From an uncultured Myxococcales bacterium (lineage in GTDB: Bacteria; Myxococcota_A; Polyangia; Polyangiales; Polyangiaceae): a stretch of DNA of 39,885 nt. Shown here piece after piece: positions 1 through 6,600 of this stretch. Position 1 is the first letter of the stretch, and every line of letters starts with the position of its first letter. The notes below the pieces were generated by a model that saw only the letters and a list, made by a program, of their open reading frames with translations, ran no database searches and was not told the origin of the DNA. Both the position numbers and the translations under genes were made by a program. The stretch lies in the NCBI GenBank assembly GCA_937902985.1, contig CALFNG010000315.1, forward strand, positions 1 to 39,885, in the 5' to 3' direction.

Positions 1-429
1 CTTCTGCTTCGATCCCATCGTGTGGCGCGCAGCGCGGGTCGCCTTGGCCTTTGCGGCCGCGGCGAGTTTCTCCTCGGGGGTCGCGACGTGCTGTGCGCGC
101 GCCGTGAGCCCGAAGTCCGCGAGCGTGTCCAGGTGACCGGCGAAGGCCACGAGGAGCCCCTGCTTCACGCCCGAGACGAACGTCTTGGTCGCGTCGCGCG
201 TCGCCTCGTCCGTCCTGATCGCCGTCTGCCAGGTTGCCCTGGTCGACAGCGCCGCTCTGGCCGTGTCGATGCGTGTTTGCAGAGTCGCCACGATGTCCTG
301 CGCCGTCATCAACGTGGCGCCGATCACCATGCTGGGGATCGCCGCCGCGTGCTTGTTGAAGCCGTCAATCAGTGTCTGTTCGGATGTCGTCAGGTCGATT
401 CGATTCTTCTTCGGTGTATTGATTCCCAT
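1..429 (-). CDS. Hypothetical protein, 3' end outside window
   Basis: An open minus-strand frame starts at ATG 427-429 and runs off the left edge without a stop (143 codons visible). It begins MGINTPKKNRIDLTTSEQ and is rich in Ala, Thr and charged residues. It is mostly helical in appearance, with no signal peptide or clear membrane segment. The last visible part is a Lys/Ala-rich stretch (AAAAKAKATRAAR), as in basic tails of DNA- or RNA-associated proteins, but I do not recognise a domain. A plausible purine-rich ribosome site (AAGGACAGG) lies a little upstream of the ATG. Plus-strand frames over the same stretch look like shadows. The frame is convincing because it stays open, has a clean start and a protein-like composition; its function is unknown. 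Confidence 0.7.
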   Translation of the reverse strand, partial: MGINTPKKNRIDLTTSEQTLIDGFNKHAAAIPSMVIGATLMTAQDIVATLQTRIDTARAALSTRATWQTAIRTDEATRDATKTFVSGVKQGLLVAFAGHLDTLADFGLTARAQHVATPEEKLAAAAKAKATRAARHTMGSKQK

Positions 430-599
430 GGCGGGTACCTGTCCTTGCGTGCTTGCTCTGTCCGTGAACGAGCCGCCGCCGCGCTGCATCATGCCGCGCG
501 TCGACGTCTCACCCCCTAAGCCCGTCGAGGAGGTCGATCTGGCGAAAAATCGGTAGGACAACGTAGGCAAGACCGTCGATTGCCGCAAAAAACCGGTTC

Positions 600-1110
600 T
601 TTCGCGCGCCGCGCGATGTTCACGCGCGCGATGACGACCCGGCGCGCGAGCCCTGACCGGCCATCGCGCGCGTGATGGGCGGGCAGAGCGCCAGGCATTC
701 CCTCTCGGCGAGCGAGCCACGGTCGACCATCGCGCCGAGTCGCCCCCTCCGGCGCGCCAGGCCTCGATCCTCGACGCGTGCGCCACGGCAACCCGGCGCG
801 AGCGGGACGACCGCTCGTCGCGCGAGCGATGGCGTCCCCTCATTCGCGCGATCCCTTCGGGCGACTGGCGCGCCGTCTGCCCTGGCCGGGCCCGATCATC
901 GATGAGGGCGCGCGTGCGCGCCGGCCATCACGCGCGCGCTCTTCGCCCGGAGCGGCCGCGACGGACGCTCATGGCGCCAGTCATGGCCGCCCGGCGCCCC
1001 GGTGATCCCCGATCGGCGCGCGGACGACGCCCGTTCATCGCGCGCGCGATGAACGCCCAGCGCGCGAGCACCGCCCGAGCGGAGCGCCAGAGAAATACGT
1101 CCGGCGTTCG
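600..1110. repeat. Cluster of degenerate GCGCGC-centred inverted repeats
   Basis: Repeated variants of CATC-GCGCGC-GATG are visible, for example near 619-636, 659-682, 811-836, 894-930 and 1032-1055. They are degenerate and irregularly spaced, so this is neither a simple tandem repeat nor a CRISPR array. Alternating CG runs such as 1040-1048 could also favour Z-DNA. The function is unknown. Confidence 0.5.
1032..1055. repeat. 24-bp perfect palindrome
   Basis: The two 12-base halves are exact reverse complements: CGTTCATCGCGC followed by its complement. It is the most perfect member of the surrounding palindrome cluster. It could be a protein-binding site or a cruciform-forming element; the sequence does not decide. 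Confidence 0.75.
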
Positions 1111-1239
1111 CGTGCGGGTCGTCCAGCACTCGCGTGCAGGACTCCGAGCACGCGCGCTCCGACCGTCAGGGGCGCTCGGGCGTGGCTCGTCACATGACGA
1201 TCCCCATGATATCGGGCGGATGATAGGCTCGCCTGCGCC

Positions 1240-1860
1240 ATGTTCGACCCGACGGCGCCGTCTTCGATACTGGCACTGGCCGAGCTCAAACAGCCCATTG
1301 TCATGGGTCTACTCCGCGCCCTCGCCCTCTTCAGGACCAGGAACCAGGCGGACGCCAAGGACCTCCTCGCAAACAGCATCGTACGGGTGTTCGACCCGGC
1401 CGACATGCCGTGGAAGCCGGAGGTCCGCCCGTTCATCAGGCACATGCGCTTCGTGATGAGGCGGGTCTGGTACCGGGAGCTCCGCAAGAAGAGCACCGAG
1501 AATGAAGTCTACGACGGCAGTTTCGCGCAGGAGAAGACGGCTAGCGACGACGCGAGCACGCACGACGAGGTCGCTCGCAAACGCGCTCTCGTGACCTGGC
1601 GGCTGCTCGGCGACCGCGTGCTCGCTCGACTCGGGAGCGACCTCGATGCCATTCGACTCTATGCCCTCGCGAAGGAGCGAGACCTCGACCCCGCCGAAGA
1701 GGCGGCGGTGCTCAGCTTGACGGTCTCCCAGATCGCCGCCGCGCGGAAGCGACTCCGCTATCACGGGGAGATCGTGCTCCGGGAGTGGACGGACAGTGAA
1801 GCGCGCCGGATGCGGAGTCTCCGCGACGAGGCTACGAAGAACGAAGGCGAGACCCCGTGA
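1240..1860 (+). CDS. ECF-like RNA polymerase sigma factor, divergent
   Basis: 206 aa. The arrangement resembles a region-2-like N-terminal helix set (residues ~15-85, with LLRALALFRTRNQADAKDLL and a Trp/Arg-rich stretch MRFVMRRVWYREL) and a region-4-like C-terminal helix-turn-helix (about 145-178, ending in QIAAARKRLRYH). Divergent sigma-like proteins of this kind are common in Myxococcota, usually paired with a membrane regulator. That is the case here: the next gene overlaps by four bases (GTGA) and encodes a single-pass membrane protein. No strong ribosome site precedes the ATG. The call rests on architecture and gene pairing, because the classic motifs are weak. A non-sigma DNA-binding protein is the alternative. 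Confidence 0.6.
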   Translation: MFDPTAPSSILALAELKQPIVMGLLRALALFRTRNQADAKDLLANSIVRVFDPADMPWKPEVRPFIRHMRFVMRRVWYRELRKKSTENEVYDGSFAQEKTASDDASTHDEVARKRALVTWRLLGDRVLARLGSDLDAIRLYALAKERDLDPAEEAAVLSLTVSQIAAARKRLRYHGEIVLREWTDSEARRMRSLRDEATKNEGETP

Positions 1861-2483
1861 GCGAGCAAGGCAAGAACGACTCCGCTCGCGGATGGCTGTA
1901 CATCCAGAAGCTCATCGAAGAGGCGGACGACGAGCGTGTCGCGAAGCTGAGCGACGACGAGCTTCGGGCCGAGCTCGAGACGGCGGGCGCGATGCCCGCC
2001 GGCGAGTGGGACCCCGACGAGCTGGTCGCCATGGCGGCGGCCCGTGCCGCTCAGCAAGAGGCGGCGCCGGAGGGTTCGGTTGCAAAAGAGGCGAACGAGA
2101 CGACCGCCTCGGTGGTGACTGCCGCGCCAGCGCCAGCGCCCGCCGCGCCGAAGTTCGCGCCGGTCGTTCCGATCCGGCGCCGATGGGTGCCCCTCGCGCT
2201 CGCTGCGGCGGCCGGTTTCGTGCTCGTCATGTTCATCAAGATGGCGATACCACCGCCCCCCGTAGCTTCTGTGCCCAGCGATCGGGACATCGCGGAGGGC
2301 CACCGGAACGCCGCCGAGGAGGTCTGCGCGGCGAAGATGTGGGCGCGGTGCAAGGCCGGGCTGGACGAGGCGGCGAAGCTGGACCCGAAGGGGGAGAGCG
2401 AGCCGAGAGTGCAGAAGATGCGGGGGGAGGTTGCGGCGGGAATGGCGGGGGATGACGGGAGCGCGCCAAAACCCGGGCCGTAG
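1857..2483 (+). CDS. Anti-sigma-like single-pass membrane protein
   Basis: 208 aa from a GTG that overlaps the stop of the sigma-like gene, indicating translational coupling. The N-terminal ~100 residues are acidic and probably cytoplasmic (DDELRAELETAG, WDPDELVAMAAARAA), followed by an Ala/Pro linker. A basic stop-transfer (IRRRW) and one membrane segment at about 109-130 come next. The external part has two Cys (EVCAAKMWARC) and a short helical repeat reminiscent of a TPR unit. This layout is typical of myxobacterial proteins encoded directly after ECF sigma genes and supposed to hold the sigma factor at the membrane. No zinc-finger anti-sigma HxxxCxxC motif is present, so the anti-sigma role is inferred from position and topology. 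Confidence 0.55.
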   Translation: MSEQGKNDSARGWLYIQKLIEEADDERVAKLSDDELRAELETAGAMPAGEWDPDELVAMAAARAAQQEAAPEGSVAKEANETTASVVTAAPAPAPAAPKFAPVVPIRRRWVPLALAAAAGFVLVMFIKMAIPPPPVASVPSDRDIAEGHRNAAEEVCAAKMWARCKAGLDEAAKLDPKGESEPRVQKMRGEVAAGMAGDDGSAPKPGP

Positions 2484-2521
2484 GCAAGCTCGCGGGCACG
2501 CGCCGGCGCGGGGAGGGAAGT

Positions 2522-2555
2522 AGGGCCCGCGGCCCTCCGAGTTATCCGCACTCGG
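2522..2555 (+). terminator. Two adjacent hairpins between the sigma pair and arsM
   Basis: AGGGCC-CGC-GGCCCT (2522-2536) is followed directly by CCGAGT-N7-ACTCGG (2537-2555). Both stems are perfect. There is no T-tract, so this may be a weak terminator, an attenuator for arsM or an operator. Confidence 0.4.
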
Positions 2556-2606
2556 AACGCTGCGTCCTTTCTCTGCAAGCCCCGTCTTCAAGGACGGAGG
2601 TTCACG

Positions 2607-3431
2607 ATGACGACAGAACACGCCCAGGACACCGTTCGCGCGGCCGTCCGCCATACTTACGCCAAGGCTGCCGAGGGACGTGCAGTCCCCGGCTGTTGCG
2701 GCCCGAACCCGAGCGCCAGCCTGCAGCTCGGCTACACGCCCGAAGACCTGGCGGCTGTACCCGAGGGCGCCAACCTCGGCCTTGGCTGCGGCAACCCCCA
2801 GGCCATCGCAGCGCTCCGGCCGGGCGAGACCGTACTCGACCTCGGCAGCGGCGGAGGTTTCGACTGCTTCCTGGCGGCCAGGCAGGTTGGGCCGACCGGT
2901 CGTATCCTGGGTGTGGACATGACTCCGGCCATGATCACCAAGGCGCGAGCCAATGCAGAGCGCATCGGCGCCGCGAACGTCGAGTTCCGGCTCGGCGAGA
3001 TTGAGCACCTTCCGGTCGCCGACGCGAGCGTCGACGTCATCCTTTCCAATTGCGTCATCAACCTGTCCCCGGACAAAGGGTCGGTCTTCCGGGAGGCCTT
3101 TCGTGTCCTTCGCGCGGGCGGACGCCTGGCGGTCTCCGACATCGTGGCCCTCGCTCCGATCCCGGCTGAACTGCGGGGGCGCCTCGAGGCGTACACCGGA
3201 TGCGTGGCCGGAGCCGCGACGATCGACGAGGTGACCGGCATGCTTCGCGAGTCGGGCTTCGGCGACGTAGTGGTCTCGCCACGGCCGGACGTGAGCGCCT
3301 GCATCGCTGAATGGATGCCCGGCACCGGCGCCGAGAAGTACGTCGCCTCGGCGACCCTCGAAGCACGCAAGCCGGGCGGAGAGCGCACCTGCTGCGGGCC
3401 CGCCTGCTGCGCGACGGAAGCGAGCCCATGA
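2607..3431 (+). CDS. arsM: Arsenite S-adenosylmethionine methyltransferase
   Basis: 274 aa. Methylates As(III) using SAM, a cytosolic route to methylated, partly volatile arsenicals. The SAM-binding fold is clear: motif I LDLGSGGGFDC (~77-87), the acidic GVDMT loop (~102-106) and the post-motif helix. Family-specific cysteines are present: C30/C31, C61 in GCGNP, C149 in SNCVINLSPDK and C199 in YTGCVAGA. The last two match the As(III)-binding pair known in ArsM enzymes (C174 and C224 of the algal protein). A Cys-pair tail (ERTCCGPACC) follows. A good ribosome site (GGAGG, 7 nt spacing) precedes the ATG. The stop overlaps the start of the next sigma gene (ATGA), so the two form an operon. The main ars operon lies about 7 kb away on the other strand. 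Confidence 0.95.
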   Translation: MTTEHAQDTVRAAVRHTYAKAAEGRAVPGCCGPNPSASLQLGYTPEDLAAVPEGANLGLGCGNPQAIAALRPGETVLDLGSGGGFDCFLAARQVGPTGRILGVDMTPAMITKARANAERIGAANVEFRLGEIEHLPVADASVDVILSNCVINLSPDKGSVFREAFRVLRAGGRLAVSDIVALAPIPAELRGRLEAYTGCVAGAATIDEVTGMLRESGFGDVVVSPRPDVSACIAEWMPGTGAEKYVASATLEARKPGGERTCCGPACCATEASP

Positions 3432-4066
3432 TCGACGCGGGCATGCGCTGCGCGTATCGCGAACTCGAGGCGCGCCTGCGGCCCTTCGTCGCGCGGCGCG
3501 TGTCCGCCACTTCCGAAGTCGACGACGTGATGCAGGACGTCTTCTTGCGGATGCAGCGCAGCCTCGCGAGCTTGCGCGACGACGAGCGCTTCGGGCCCTA
3601 GGTCTATCAGGTCGCCCGGAGCGCGATCGCCGAGCATCGGCGTGAACGGATCCGGTACCCGCTTGCGACCACGGAACCCGTCGAGGCCACAGCGGAGCCG
3701 GCTGCGGCGGAGGACGACCGCGCGGTGGAGCGCCTGGTCGCCACCTACGTGGCGCCGTTCATCGCGATGCTTCCGACTCCCTACCGCGAAGCGCTGACCC
3801 TGACGGAGCTCGAAGGCATCACCCAGAAGGAAGCCGCCGAGATGATGGGCGTGTCCTTCTCCGGGATGAAATCGCGCGTCCAGCGTGGGCGCGAAAAGCT
3901 CCGGGCCCTCCTCGAGAATTGCTGCGAGATTGCGCTCGACGCGCGCGGGCGCCTGATCGCGTGCGAGCCGCGACCGCACGGAAAACAGCCGGCCAACTGC
4001 TGCTGCGAGCCCGAGGGTCCCTCTCGCGAAGCGAAACCACGGAGCCCCGAGCGTTTCGACGTCTGA
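3428..4066 (+). pseudogene. SigZ-like ECF sigma factor with in-frame amber stop
   Basis: One continuous reading frame of 213 codons is interrupted only by TAG at 3599-3601. The N-terminal part holds sigma region 2 (VDDVMQDVFLRMQRSLASLRD). After the TAG, in the same frame, come VYQVARSAIAEHRRERI (end of region 2), then region 4 (LPTPYREALTLTELEGITQ, KEAAEMMGVSFSGMKSRVQ). A Cys-rich tail follows (NCC, ACE, NCCC). In this family the stop position is normally Trp in a (W)(V/L)YQ(V/I)AR motif, so a single TGG to TAG change explains it. The start overlaps the arsM stop. C-terminal cysteines suggest metal or metalloid sensing, as in CorE-type ECF factors of Myxococcus, by analogy only. A GTG at 3725 could restart translation of a region-4 fragment. 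A sequencing error or stop readthrough is possible. Confidence 0.8.
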
Positions 4067-4068
4067 AA

Positions 4069-4090
4069 GCCATCGTCGCGATGCTTTGAC
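4069..4090 (+). terminator. Imperfect hairpin just after the sigma frame
   Basis: AAAG-CATCG pairs with CGATG-CTTT with one bulged base around a TCG loop, immediately downstream of the stop at 4064-4066. There is no long T-tract. It is a possible end of the arsM-sigma transcript. Confidence 0.35.
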
Positions 4091-4156
4091 GCCGAGCGAT
4101 CGGTCCCAATATTTTCTCTCGATGTTCGCACAATCGCCGCCTTTCGTGGCGACCGA

Positions 4157-4206
4157 CGGCGGGAGCTCCCGCCGCCCGTGGTGAATGACCCGGTTCCGTG
4201 GTCATT
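4157..4206. promoter_or_regulatory. Palindrome and hairpin upstream of the response regulator
   Basis: An 18-bp perfect palindrome lies at 4157-4174 (CGGCGGGAG and its complement). It is followed by AATGACC-N9-GGTCATT at 4184-4206. Together they fill much of the gap between the sigma pseudogene and the regulator gene. They are candidates for operator sites, possibly for autoregulation, since OmpR/PhoB regulators bind repeated half-sites. Confidence 0.45.
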
Positions 4207-4261
4207 GACGTGTGCGCGTCCTGTCACCGAATTGCCATAGAACACGATTACGTACACGAAA

Positions 4262-4945
4262 GTGGCGAACGTCCTCCTCATAGATTCCGACGAAGCGGCG
4301 ATCGCCTCACTTCTTCCCGCGCTCGTCGAAGCCGGGCACGCCGTCCGCGTCACGCGAACGGGCGCTGGAGGGCTAGTCGGCGCTCGGGCCCAGCGGCCCG
4401 ACCTGGTCGTACTCGAGGCCCTCTTGCCGGACATCTCCGGGACGGAGGTCTGCCGTTCCCTGAAGAGCGACGACGCGACAAGCGAGGCCTTTGTGATCTT
4501 CGTCAGCTCGAAGAACGCGGATGGCGACCGCGTTGCCGCGCTCGAGCTCGGAGCGGACGATTACGTGGCGAAGCCGTTCAGCGTTCGAGAGATCGTCCTT
4601 CGTGTCGATGCGGTCTTGCGCCGCCTATCGAGGGTGTCGGCAGCGCAACCCGCTGCAGGGATCTCGATCGACCGTGGCGCGCACCGCGTGCTCGTCCATG
4701 GCCGCGACGTGAACCTCACCTCGCTCGAACTCCGGCTGCTTTGCGCGCTTTTCGACGGGGGCGCGCGCGTGCAGTCGCGCGAGTCGCTCTTGCGCGACGT
4801 CTGGGGCAACCAGCGAGAGGTCACGACGCGCACCGTCGACACGCACGTGAAGCGGCTGCGCAAGAAGCTCGGGGTAGCGGCGACGTGCATCCGCAGCGTG
4901 CGCGGGGTCGGTTACGGCTTCGATGCCCCACGCCAAGAGGCCTGA
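4262..4945 (+). CDS. OmpR/PhoB-family response regulator with Glu at the phospho-site
   Basis: 227 aa from GTG. The receiver domain spans residues 1-118 and the winged-helix DNA-binding domain about 130-222 (TSLELRLLCALFDGG, TVDTHVKRLRKKLG, RSVRGVGYGF). Other receiver landmarks are normal: Ser in VSSK and Lys in VAKPFS. The phospho-acceptor is Glu52 (LVVLEALLPDISG), where canonical members have Asp. The acidic pocket is also altered (LLIDSDE). Glu can mimic phospho-Asp in some regulators, so it may be constitutively active or phosphorylation-independent. No histidine kinase lies next to it. No good ribosome site precedes the GTG, so the start is the least certain part. The following gene is convergent. 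Confidence 0.85.
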   Translation: MANVLLIDSDEAAIASLLPALVEAGHAVRVTRTGAGGLVGARAQRPDLVVLEALLPDISGTEVCRSLKSDDATSEAFVIFVSSKNADGDRVAALELGADDYVAKPFSVREIVLRVDAVLRRLSRVSAAQPAAGISIDRGAHRVLVHGRDVNLTSLELRLLCALFDGGARVQSRESLLRDVWGNQREVTTRTVDTHVKRLRKKLGVAATCIRSVRGVGYGFDAPRQEA

Positions 4946-4990
4946 CGGCTGCACCGGACCACGCAGCTCGTTCGCACCTGGCCGCGGCCC

Positions 4991-5887
4991 TCAGACGCCG
5001 CCCTGTCCCGCCGGCACGAAGCGGCGCTGGCGCATCCATTTGGTCAAGACCCACTTCTCGCCGCGATGCACCGCGTTGCTCCCGTGCACGGTCCGAGAAT
5101 CCACCTGCCCCAGGTGGTTGCAATACTCGAAGTAGACCGCGCTTCCCGGCTGCGGCGCGATGCTCCACCCTGCCGAGGGGAACACCGTTTCCCCGCCTTC
5201 TTCAACGTCGTTGAGGTAGGCGATGAGCGTGCTGACGCGCTGTCCGCTACGGGCGATCGACGCCTGGTTCGCAGGGCTCGATGGCTGAAGAAAGTCGAAG
5301 TGCGGGGTGTTGATCGCTCCTGTCGGGTAGAAGAGCACCTGGAAGCCCTCGCCGTTCTCGACGGGGAGATTCATCACCTCCGAGATGCGGCGGTCGAGGC
5401 GGGCGATGAGGGTGTCTTCGCCGAGCCGGAAGAACATCCCGAAGCTCGTGCGGTGCGCCGCGACGAGGTCGCGCCCTGTCCCGGGATCCATCACGGTGGA
5501 AGGCGTGAGCCGAGGCCTCGCCCGCTCGATGAGCGACGCGCATTCCGCCGGGCTCAAGATGTCGCGCAGGAGCGCGAGGACCGGCCTCTCGGCGCGCGCT
5601 GCGACGCGAACGACGCCATCGGACGTCTCGATCCGCGACCCCGGCCGGAGAATCGGCGTCTCGTAGATGTAGTCGGCGGTCCGTTCGTCGACCGTGACGG
5701 ATTCGACGGGCACCGGTTGACCCGCGCGTCGCGCGTCGAGGAACGCATCGACGATCGCGCGGGCGACCGGCCGCTCCATCCGTTGCTCGACCATCGTCTC
5801 GATCAGCGCGCCCGGCAGCGACCCGCGGTCCAGTTGGTCGACCAACCAGGCGCTCAGGTCCGGCGAGAAGCGAACGACGAAGCTCAC
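4991..5887 (-). CDS. Prolyl 4-hydroxylase-like 2OG-Fe(II) oxygenase
   Basis: 298 aa from a GTG overlapping the stop of the upstream lipoprotein gene (GTGA). The frame is open further upstream but there it overlaps the lipoprotein gene. The C-terminal half (~100-290) is a P4Hc domain. It has the iron ligands HFD (H196, D198) and H268 (TVHGSNAV), the 2-oxoglutarate lysine K278 in GEKWVLTKW, and the family signature GGETVFP (231-237). It should hydroxylate a protein or peptide side chain using O2 and 2-oxoglutarate. The N-terminal ~95 residues form a separate unrecognised domain. There is no signal peptide, so it is probably cytosolic even though the other three proteins of the operon are exported. 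The substrate is unknown. Confidence 0.85.
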   Translation of the reverse strand: MSFVVRFSPDLSAWLVDQLDRGSLPGALIETMVEQRMERPVARAIVDAFLDARRAGQPVPVESVTVDERTADYIYETPILRPGSRIETSDGVVRVAARAERPVLALLRDILSPAECASLIERARPRLTPSTVMDPGTGRDLVAAHRTSFGMFFRLGEDTLIARLDRRISEVMNLPVENGEGFQVLFYPTGAINTPHFDFLQPSSPANQASIARSGQRVSTLIAYLNDVEEGGETVFPSAGWSIAPQPGSAVYFEYCNHLGQVDSRTVHGSNAVHRGEKWVLTKWMRQRRFVPAGQGGV

Positions 5888-6588
5888 GGGTTGCCCGGCG
5901 CCGAGGGTCGCGGCGCGTTGTTGACGACGCGAACGTCTCCCGGCAGGAGCTCGGCGGCGACCCAGCCGCCGGGCGCGAGCACGAACGACTCCTTCAGCGT
6001 CGCGGATCCCGCCCCCTTCACGACCCGTGCGACGGCCGGGAGCACCCGCTGGACCTCGGGATCGCTCGTCCACGGGTCGGCCGCGACGTCGTAGGTATAC
6101 GAGACGACCGCGTGGGGCGGAGCGTCCGGGGCCGCGGGCTGGGAGATCTCCCACCCCGTGACCCTCGCCAGAGAGAGCTTCACGACGCAAAAGTCGCTCG
6201 CGGCGATCTTCTCGCCGGCGGCGTTCACGCCGACCTCGTGACTGCGATAGTCGAGCAAGCCCGCCTCGGTGAGCGCGTAGCGTCTGACCTCGACCGGGAC
6301 GGTCCCGTCCTCGGTACTCACATCCACCGTGGCGTCGCTCGAGCGCACGAGACCGAGCCGTTCGAGGACCGGCATCTGGGCGGCGTCACGCGTCCCCATG
6401 GCTACGTCGCGCGGCGTGACGTCGATGGGCCACACCGGCTTGGCCAGGCAAAGATCGCCCCGCCTCTCGAGATAGGCGCGCATCCCTTCCTCGAAGCTGG
6501 CGCGCGTCGGCTCGCTCTTCTTTCCGCAGGCCACCAGGGCGCCCAGGAGCAAGAGAGACAGGACGCGGCTCCGCATCTGGCAGGTCAT
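5884..6588 (-). CDS. Lipoprotein of unknown function
   Basis: 234 aa. It has a lipoprotein signal with lipobox LVACGKK near residue 21, so it is probably membrane-anchored on the outside of the inner membrane or at the outer membrane. The mature part starts with an EGMRAYLERRGDLCLAK segment and contains a region resembling a degenerate winged helix (ALTEAGLLDYR). I recognise no named family. A good ribosome site (AAGGAG, 8 nt) supports the ATG at 6588 over the later Met at residue 6. It lies 12 bp after the di-heme peroxidase gene and overlaps the oxygenase gene by four bases, so it is in the same operon. Confidence 0.8.
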   Translation of the reverse strand: MTCQMRSRVLSLLLLGALVACGKKSEPTRASFEEGMRAYLERRGDLCLAKPVWPIDVTPRDVAMGTRDAAQMPVLERLGLVRSSDATVDVSTEDGTVPVEVRRYALTEAGLLDYRSHEVGVNAAGEKIAASDFCVVKLSLARVTGWEISQPAAPDAPPHAVVSYTYDVAADPWTSDPEVQRVLPAVARVVKGAGSATLKESFVLAPGGWVAAELLPGDVRVVNNAPRPSAPGNP

Positions 6589-6600
6589 AGCGCGGCTCCT

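Larger units (their letters stand above)
430..1239. other. Gene-free tract rich in GCGC-cored palindromes
   Basis: No frame on either strand in this ~800 bp has protein-like composition; the short ORFs are Arg/Ala/Pro-rich products of GC bias. From about 600 to 1110 the DNA is dominated by GCGCGC runs flanked by CATC/GATG or similar trinucleotides, giving many imperfect palindromes. The left part must contain the promoter of the minus-strand hypothetical gene, and the right part that of the plus-strand sigma-like gene. No clear -35/-10 pair stands out. Confidence 0.6.

Noticed and set aside
1032-1055. Reading the palindrome as a CRISPR repeat
   Set aside because: No regularly spaced identical copies with unique spacers, and no cas genes in the window.
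1761-3008. Minus-strand 415-codon frame over the anti-sigma gene and arsM
   Set aside because: Shadow of arsM and its neighbour; Arg/His-rich and without motifs.
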